Below are positions 28,904 through 35,591 of a stretch of DNA of 35,591 bases, piece after piece; within the stretch, counting starts at the first letter, position 1, and every line of letters begins with the position of its first letter. Made by a program: the position numbers and the translations under genes. The notes under the pieces were generated by a model. That model searched no databases. It was not told the origin of the DNA and was given only the letters and a program-made list of their open reading frames with translations. The DNA is taken from the NCBI RefSeq assembly GCF_000383515.1, contig NZ_KB911494.1, forward strand, positions 1-35,591. The letters are read 5' to 3'. The DNA comes from Mesomycoplasma hyorhinis ATCC 17981. Its GTDB lineage: Bacteria; Bacillota_I; Bacilli_A; Mycoplasmatales; Metamycoplasmataceae.

Positions 28904-30537
28904 TGAATGACAAGATTTTAAACGCTCAAATGTTTAAATGAGCACTTGAGTCGGGTGTGAATAATCTCGCAAATAATGTAGAAAAAATTAATTCTTTAAA
29001 CGTTTTTCCTGTTCCTGATGGTGATACAGGTTCTAATATGTTGGCAACTATTAATTCAGCTTATGAAGCAGTTAAAAACCTAAATTCCAATACATTATCC
29101 GATATTATAAAAGCAACTTCAAAAGCTATGTTATTTGGTGCTAGAGGAAATTCTGGAGTTATTCTTTCACAAATTTTTAGAGGTCTTGGAGAAATTTTAG
29201 AAAACAAAAAAGAAGCCAATGTTTTAGATTTAGTAAAAGCTTTTGAAAATGCACAAAATAAAGCTTATCAATCTGTTTTAAAACCTGTTGAAGGAACTAT
29301 TTTAACCTTCATCCGTGAAGTATCACAAACTTTAAAATCGACAATAGTTGAAACTAATACTATTCAAGAATTTTTTCGAATTGTAGTTGAACAAGGAAGA
29401 AAAACAACAGATAATAGTCCTAATTTATTAAAGATTTTAAAAGAATCTGGTGTAACTGATTCAGGATCTGAAGGAATTTTATTAATATTTGAAGGATTTA
29501 ATTCTTTTGTCAATGGAAAAGCAATTCAAAGACTAAAAAATGAAGAAAAAGAAAGAGATTTAATCTTTGATTTAGAACACAATGATGAAGAAGAATTTGG
29601 ATATTGTACTGAATGCATTGTGGATTTAAAAAATCCTACTAAATTTAACAAAAATAAAATCATTCACGACTTAGAAAAAAATGTAAAATCAATAGTTATT
29701 GTTGAACAAGAAGGTTTTTTAAAAATTCATGGGCACACACTAAAACCTGGATTAATCTTAAATTATCTTCAAAAATATGGTGAATTTGTCAAAATAAAAT
29801 CCGAAAATATGACTTTGCAATCAAATCAAAATTCTACTTCCACAACCAACAACAATACAGCTTTAGAAAATTCAAATCCTTCATTATCCGCTCTAGTTTC
29901 TTGCAACAATGGACAAGGAATTATTTCAATTATGAAACAAAATGGAACAGATTTTATTATAGAAGGTGGACAAACTGACAATCCTTCAACTCAAGATATA
30001 GTAGCTGCAATTAATTCAGTAAATGCAAAATCTGTTTTTGTTTTACCTAATAATTCAAACATTATTTTAGCTGCACAACAAGCTGCAAAGATAGTAACAG
30101 ATAAAAAAGTGATTGTAATTCCTACAAAAAATCAAGTACAAGGTCTTGAAGCTTCGCTAAATTTTAACAAAGATACCAAATGAGAAGATAACAAAGAACT
30201 AATGGAAGAAGCTGTTCAATCATTACGTGTTTTAGAAATTTTTCAAGCAAGTAAAGATGCAAAAATTAATAATGTTAAAGTTAAAAAAGATCAGTTTGTT
30301 GCTATGGAAAACAACAAATTATTAAAAGCTAAAGCAACAGCATATGATGTTGTAATCGATACAATTGAATCCTTAATTACTCAAGATTCTGAAATGATTT
30401 ACATTTATTACGGTGATTTAGCAACTGAAGCTGAGGCTTTAGAAATTCAAGAATATTTAGAACAAAATTATGATTTAGAAATTGTTGTCAAAAATGGACA
30501 GCAAAAAATATTTAACTTTTTAATAGGAGTAGTTTAA
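28903..30537 (+). CDS. fakA: fatty acid kinase catalytic subunit, DAK/DegV-partner type
   Basis: The 544-aa product has an N-terminal DhaL-like kinase domain with NVFPVPDGDTGSNML (ATP/Mg site), GARGNSGVILSQIFRG and SGVTDSGSEGILLIFEG. A middle domain holds EFGYCTECIVDL with the conserved Cys-Glu-Cys region, and a C-terminal domain has IIEGGQTDNPSTQDIV, VFVLPNNSNI and VVIPTKN. This is the layout of FakA (YloV), which phosphorylates fatty acids held by a FakB (DegV) protein so PlsX and PlsY can use them. A Ser/Asn/Thr-rich insert lies near residues 305-325. The start overlaps the previous stop by 1 nt, and plsX overlaps its own stop by 1 nt, so the pathway partners are coupled. FakB is not in the window. 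Confidence 0.9.
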
Positions 30538-31532
30538 TGAAATACAACATAGCTTTTGATGCACAAAATAATGAAGGATCTTTAGAATTTGCAACAATAG
30601 CAGCACACAAATTTGCTAAAGAAAATCCAAAATTCAAAGTTTGATTAATTGGAAATGCACATCAAATTCAAAAATTTATGCCAGCGAATAAACCAGAAAA
30701 TCTCCTTGTTTTAAATGAAATCGGAATAGCAATTAAAAAAGATGCTCTATCAAAAGATGTAGTAAAAGAAGAAAATTCAATGAATACTGCTTTAAAAATG
30801 CTAGCTGAACAACAAGTAGATGCTGTTTTATCTGCTGGAGAATCTTCTTTATTGTTAGCTAGTTCAATGTTAATGTTAAAAAGACTTACAGGAATAAAAC
30901 GTCCTGCATTTATGCCTATGATTCCCACAATCGAAAAAGAAAAATACTTTTTAATGCTTGATGTTGGAGCAAATATCGAAGTAAAACCTGAATATTTACA
31001 TCAATGAGCACAAATTGCTAAAATCTTCTATCAAAACCTTTTTAAAATTAAAAATCCTATTATTGGTTTAATAAATATAGGAACTGAAGATTACAAAGGA
31101 TTTGACTTTCATAAAGAAGCAAATATTTTATTAAAATTAGATAAAACACTAAACTATAAAGGATTTGTAGAAACAAAAAGCATTTTAGAAGGAAATATTG
31201 ACATTGTTTTAAGTGATGGTTATGCTGGAAATTTAGTTTTAAAAACTATGGAGGGCACAGTTTTAAGTTTTGTTAAATTATTAAAATCAGAACTTAAAAA
31301 AACAGCAACAAGACAATTTGCAGCTTTAATGTTAAAACCAGCATTTAGTAATATAAAAGAAAGATTTGACTACAGAAATGTAGGTGCAGCTTGAATAATA
31401 GGTCTTAATGGTATTGTTTTAAAAGTTCATAGTTCTTCAGATGAAAAAGCTTTTGAAGGTGCTCTTAATCAAATAAAATTAGCTCTTGAATCACAAATTT
31501 TTAGCAAACTAAAAGAAACATTAAAAGAGTAA
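30537..31532 (+). CDS. plsX: phosphate acyltransferase PlsX
   Basis: The 331-aa product interconverts acyl-phosphate and acyl-ACP for phospholipid synthesis. Seen are the start MKYNIAFDAQNNEG (usually D-A-M-G-G-D), DAVLSAGESSLLLASSML where most relatives have SAGNTGA, RPAFMPMIPT, LDVGANIEVKPEYLHQWA, GLINIGTED, FVETKSILEGNIDIVLSDGYAGNLVLKTMEG and the final NVGAAWIIGLNGIVLKVHSSS. The two substitutions in the substrate loops are notable, but the rest is clearly PlsX. It is coupled to fakA (TAATG) and lies 4 nt before rnc. Confidence 0.93.
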
Positions 31533-31536
31533 AATT

Positions 31537-32214
31537 ATGTCAAGTATTAAAGAATTATTATTAAATTTAAACATAGTTGCAAATAATCTTAGTCTTTATG
31601 AACAAGCATTTACACATAAATCTTATCATCATGTACGACCTAATAAACCACATTATGAAATGCTTGAATTTTTAGGTGATTCACTTTTAAATTTGCAAAC
31701 ATCTTTGTATATTTTTAAAAACATTGATGCAAAAAATGAAGGAAATGCAACAATTCTGAGATCACAAATAGTAAGTTCTGTTTCCTTTGCTAAAATATCT
31801 GACAAATTGCAATTGAGCAAATATTTAAAAGTAGCAAAAGGTTCTGAAGAAATTCTAAATAACACAAAAATTAAAGCAGATATTTTAGAATCTTTAACCG
31901 CAGCGATTTATTTAGATCAAGACAAAAAAACTTTTGAAGACTTTGTTAAAAAAATTTTACATTCATTAGTTAAAAAACAATCTAAAAAAGTAATTAAAGA
32001 TCCAAAATCAGAATTTCAAGAAATTATTCAATCATTTTCAAAAAGTTCTATCAAGTACATTACTAAAAAAACAGATAAATTTTTTGAAAGTGAATTGATT
32101 TGAGACAACAAAATTTATGGACATGGTAAAGGAAACAGTATCAAAGAAGCTGAGTTAGAAGCAGCTAAAAAATCTTTGAAAAAACTTAAAAAAGAATTTG
32201 ATTTAGAAAAATAA
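31537..32214 (+). CDS. rnc: ribonuclease III
   Basis: This 225-aa endonuclease cleaves double-stranded RNA in rRNA precursors and some mRNAs. The signature EMLEFLGDSLLNLQTS carries the acidic Mg ligands, and ADILESLTAAIYLDQ supplies the second acidic pair. The C-terminal double-stranded-RNA-binding domain runs from DPKSEFQEIIQSFSKSSIKY to GHGKGNSIKEAELEAAKKSLKKL, crossing a TGA(Trp). The order plsX-rnc-smc is the common one in low-GC bacteria. It starts 4 nt after plsX. Confidence 0.96.
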
Positions 32215-32286
32215 TTAGAATTCTTTTTTAATAATTTTTTTACTTTAAAATTCTAGTTAAAACTCTACAAAAAAACAAGGACAAAT

Positions 32287-35226
32287 ATGTTAAAGCTTAT
32301 TAAAATTGAAATCGAAGGTTTTAAATCGTTCGCCGATCCGATCAGCATAAATTTCGATGGTTCTGTTGTAGGAATAGTTGGACCAAATGGTTCAGGAAAA
32401 TCTAATATTAATGACGCAATTAGATGAGTATTAGGTGAACAATCAGCAAAACAACTTCGTGGACTAAATATGGATGATGTTATCTTTGCAGGTTCCAAAA
32501 CTGTCAAACCTCAAGAAAAAGCAATGGTAAAATTAACCTTCAAAAATGAAGATGCAATTGAAGAAACAGAACAAATTTTTACTATTTCTCGTTTACTTAA
32601 AAGAGGTCAAGGAACTAATGAATATTTTTACAATGATCAACCTGTTAGATATAAAGATATTAAAAATTTAGCTGTTGAATCTGGAATTTCTAAATCTTCA
32701 CTTGCAATTATTTCCCAAGGTACTATATCTGAAATTGCAGAAGCAACGCCTGAACAAAGAAAAGCAGTTATTGAAGAAGCTGCTGGAACTTCAAAATACA
32801 AATTAGACAAAGAAGAAGCACAAAAGAAACTTATTAGAACAAATGATGCAATTGATAAATTACAAGGTGCAATCAAAGAGTTAGAACGTCAAGTAAACTC
32901 GCTTGATAAACAAGCTTCTAAAGCAAAAATTTATTTAGAAAAAAGTAAAGCTCTTGAATCAGTTGAAGTAGGTTTAATTGTTAATGATCTAAACTTTTTC
33001 AATGAAAAATTAAATAATTTAAATACTTCACTATTAGAAGTAGAACAACAAAGAAATGATCTTGAACTCAACATTCAAACTTATGAATCCAGTATTTCAC
33101 AAACTGTTCATTTTAAAACAGAAGTTGAATCTTCAATCCAAGAAATTACTTCAAAATTAGACAATTTAAAAAACGCACTTTCCGAAATCAACCTTCAAGA
33201 AGCTAGAATTGAAGAACGTAGAAAATTAATTATCAGTGGTGAAATTGTAGTTGATCAAAAAACAAAAATTGAAGAAATTAAAAAACAAGTTGAATCACTC
33301 AAAATACAAATAAATGCTTCAAAACAAAGAGAAATTGAACTAGACCAACAACTTACAAGACTAAATGCAAAAGCTAATTCTTTAAAATTGCAAGAAAATG
33401 ATATTAATAAAGAAATTGGTGTATTACTTGAAAAAAAATCAGCTGCTGCAGCAAATATTAATATATTAAAACAACAATTTGAAAATAAAAGTTTTCTTTC
33501 TAAAGGAATTAAAACTATTAAAGATAACTCATTTTTATTTGATGGTTACATTGGATTAGCTTCTGAATTATTTAAAGTAGAATCCGAATTTAGTTTAGCA
33601 ATTGAAACTGTTTTAGGTGCTGCTTTAAATCAAATAGTAATGAAAACATCTGAAGATGTACTTCAAGCTATTGACTTTTTAAAGAAAAATCTTTCAGGTA
33701 AAGCAACTTTTATTCCTTTAACATCTATTAAAGAAAGAGAAGTAAGAGAAGATCATTTACTTGTTTTAAAAGGACAAAAAGGATTTTTAGGTGTTGCAAA
33801 AGAACTAATTGAATTTGATACTCAATTTAACAAACTCTTTGGATTTTTACTTGGAAACATCTTAGTGGTTGATAATGTAGACAATGCAAATAGAATAGCT
33901 AAAATATTAGATCATAAATACACTATAGTTTCTTTAGAAGGTGATTTATTCAGACCAGGCGGAACCATTACTGGAGGTTCAAAACTAGAAAGAACTTCTA
34001 TTTTAAATTACGATATCAAAATAAAAGAACACACAAATACACTTAAATTTGCTGAAGATCAAATTCATGATTTAAAAATTAAACAGCAAACAATATATAA
34101 CGAAATTGAAACAGTCAATTCAACAATCCAACAAGTAAAAATTGAAGCTAATTCAATAAATTCAAAACTTAATATCTTAAACGAAGAATTAAATAACTTA
34201 AAACTAAACGCAAGCGAAATTTTCAAAGAACAACAAGAAGACCAAGAGAGTTTAAATTTAAGTTTTGATTCTGAAAAATTGAACATAGAAAAACAAATTT
34301 CTACTCTAACAATTGAATTAAATTCTAAAAAAGATCGACTAACAAATTTAATTAGTGAGCAAGGAAAAGGAGAAACCAAGAAACAAGAATTAGATGCCAA
34401 ACTAAGAAAATTAAACACTCAACACTCAGATAGTATCACTGAACAAAACAGAGCAAAATTCTTGGTAGAGCAAAATCAAAAAAGACTTTCTGAGCACTAC
34501 AAATTAACTTTAGAAGCTGCTAGTGAACAATATTCTTTAGATTTAGACATTGAACAAGCAAGACATTTTGTTGATAGCCTTAAAAAAGAGTTAAAAGAAT
34601 TAGGAAACGTTAATTTAGAAGCAATTACTGAATTTGAAGAAGTAAATCAACGTTACCAAGAGAAAAAACAATACATCGAAGAACTAACCACTGCTAAATC
34701 CAAAATTGAAGAAGCAATTTCTGATTTAGATAAAATTATTATCAATAAAACAACAGAAATTGTTAACTTAGTAAATAATGAATTTAATATGGTATTTCAA
34801 AAAATGTTTGGTGGTGGAAAAGCAGAAATTCACTTCACAGACAAAAATGATATTTTAAATTCTGGTGTTGAAATATCTGCACAACCACCTGGTAAAACAA
34901 TTAAAAACTTACGACTTTTTTCAGGTGGAGAAAAAGCTATTATTGCAATTTCACTTCTTTTTGCTATTTTAAAAGCAAGACCAATTCCATTGTGTATTTT
35001 AGACGAAGTTGAAGCTGCACTTGATGAATCTAATGTTATTCGTTATGTAGAATTTTTAAAATTACTAAAAGAAAATACTCAATTCTTAATTATTACTCAC
35101 CGTTCAGGAACAATGTCAAGAGTAGATCAGTTACTTGGAGTTACTATGCAAAAACGTGGAGTTACTTCCATTTTCTCAGTTGAACTAAGCAAAGCAAAAG
35201 AGATGCTAAAAGACGAATTAAAATAA
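32287..35226 (+). CDS. smc: chromosome segregation ATPase SMC
   Basis: The 979-aa product is the SMC condensin subunit. Head motifs are Walker A GPNGSGKSN (32-40), the Q-loop region RWVLGEQSAKQLRG, signature LRLFSGGEKAII (879 region) and Walker B LCILDEVEAALDE with D906-E907. Two long coiled coils flank the hinge (about 405-540, FDGYIGLASELFKVE... to RPGGTITGGSKLERTS). It is shorter than the usual 1150-1190 residues, through shorter coiled-coil arms as in other mycoplasmas. The start ATG 32287 has a modest AAGGA site. An IS copy begins 33 bp beyond the stop. ScpA and ScpB are not in the window. Confidence 0.96.
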
Positions 35227-35238
35227 TACAAATAAAAA

Positions 35239-35259
35239 TAAAAAAACAGAAGTTTGAAG
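35239..35259 (+). other. probable 5' half of the smc terminator, cut by the IS
   Basis: After the smc stop comes ATAAAAAAACAGAAGTTTGAAG and then the IS end TGAGGTGATACCC. An A-run plus arm CAGAAGT would need ACTTCTG and a T-run to complete a terminator, and instead the IS begins. The same arrangement is seen after trxA. Confidence 0.4.
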
Positions 35260-35591
35260 TGAGGTGATACCCTTTTCTTGAAAAAATTTTTGAGTGTTTT
35301 AATTAATTATAATTTGAAATGAATGTTTCCCTAAATTTAATGGGAGACATTCATTTTATTTTATCTTTAATTTGTTTGTAATTGTAATAATAAATATAAT
35401 TTGCAATTGCTTTGTGAAATTGTTTAAAAGTTAAAAATTCTTTTTCGCGACCATAAAAACATTCTCTTTTTAATGTCCAAAAAATGATTCAATGATGCTA
35501 TTATCTAAACAATTTCCTTTTCGAGACATGGACTGAGTTATTCCTTTTTGTTTTAATTTTTCTGAAAATTGTTTATGTTGATATTGTCAAC
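35260..35591 (-). mobile_element. IS3-family insertion sequence, copy 2, continues beyond window
   Basis: The element's right end starts at 35260 with TGAGGTGATACCC and is the exact inverted copy of 1-113 over the shared length. It carries the end of an integrase-core transposase on the minus strand. The left end lies outside the window. Two inverted copies flanking 35 kb could recombine and flip the segment. Confidence 0.9.
35303..35591 (-). pseudogene. IS3-family transposase (orfB), C-terminal part with frameshift
   Basis: Read on the minus strand with TGA as Trp, the frame gives [39 protein letters not shown] and then TAA. This is the region around the last catalytic Glu (D-N-S-x-x-E-S-F-F) of IS3/IS150 transposases. 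The expected next residues G-T-L-K-R-E-C-F appear only after a shift of frame at about 35473-35478 (GGACATTAAAA where GGAACATTAAAA would keep the frame). After it [19 protein letters not shown] and YIYYYNYKQIK run to TAA at 35303. A one-base loss explains this best, making the copy probably inactive; an assembly error at the contig edge is the alternative. Confidence 0.8.

Noticed and set aside
34065-34418. 117-aa minus-strand frame inside smc
   Set aside because: Its Ser/Phe/Leu-rich sequence is the antisense image of the SMC coiled coil.
1-35591. CRISPR array or Cas genes
   Set aside because: No regularly spaced repeats and no Cas-like proteins were seen on either strand.
1-35591. Composite transposon formed by the two IS copies
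   Set aside because: The cargo is mostly core genes in their usual order (trxA, proS, ptsI, rplU, nusA, dnaE, smc), so the copies are more likely independent insertions.

Overview
The window is a piece of a Mollicute (mycoplasma-type) chromosome. It is extremely AT-rich, and almost every long gene reads through in-frame TGA codons that must encode Trp (genetic code 4). The gene set is compact: stand-alone 5'-3' exonuclease, short IF2 and DnaE, lipoproteins with ISC-type lipoboxes, and no cell-wall genes. I do not assign a species.

Layout. Both ends lie inside copies of one IS3-family insertion sequence in inverted orientation (1-113 and 35260-35591), with identical terminal 113 bp. Next come trxA and proS on the minus strand, then a decayed stretch of about 1 kb (2031-3045) beside a tRNA-Gln/tRNA-Tyr pair, then ptsI (minus). 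After an 830-nt AT-rich gap come rplU-rpmA (plus), a YihY-family membrane protein (minus), and a plus-strand run from 7999 to 17987. Next is a minus-strand information-processing block transcribed as rimP-nusA-ylxR-infB-rbfA-lipoprotein-dnaE-5'-3' exonuclease. A short lipoprotein and a plus-strand block yloU-like/fakA/plsX/rnc/smc close the window.

Most interesting region. The run from 7999 to 17165 is a set of overlapping, translationally coupled genes. It holds a divergent DprA; a 104-aa protein with two membrane segments and a VirB2/TrbC-pilin layout; a polytopic VirB6/TrbL-like protein; a VirB3-VirB4-like fusion ATPase with intact Walker A and B motifs; and a 1403-aa secreted, C-terminally anchored surface protein with four degenerate repeats of about 97 aa. 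The last one apparently starts at an ATT codon. No relaxase, coupling ATPase, integrase or other ICE gene is visible. It looks like a reduced, chromosomal type IV secretion-like machine tied to a DNA-processing protein, and DNA uptake or export, or protein export, are all possible. A HAD phosphatase follows, perhaps from its own leaderless promoter.

Other points. Each IS copy sits where the 3' half of a rho-independent terminator would be expected, just after trxA and just after smc. L27 lacks the N-terminal extension usual in Firmicutes, and no prp gene lies between rplU and rpmA. The PHP domain of DnaE has lost metal ligands. The rimP-nusA operon has a leader hairpin that could be an attenuator. 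All calls rest on reading the sequence; no database search was run.
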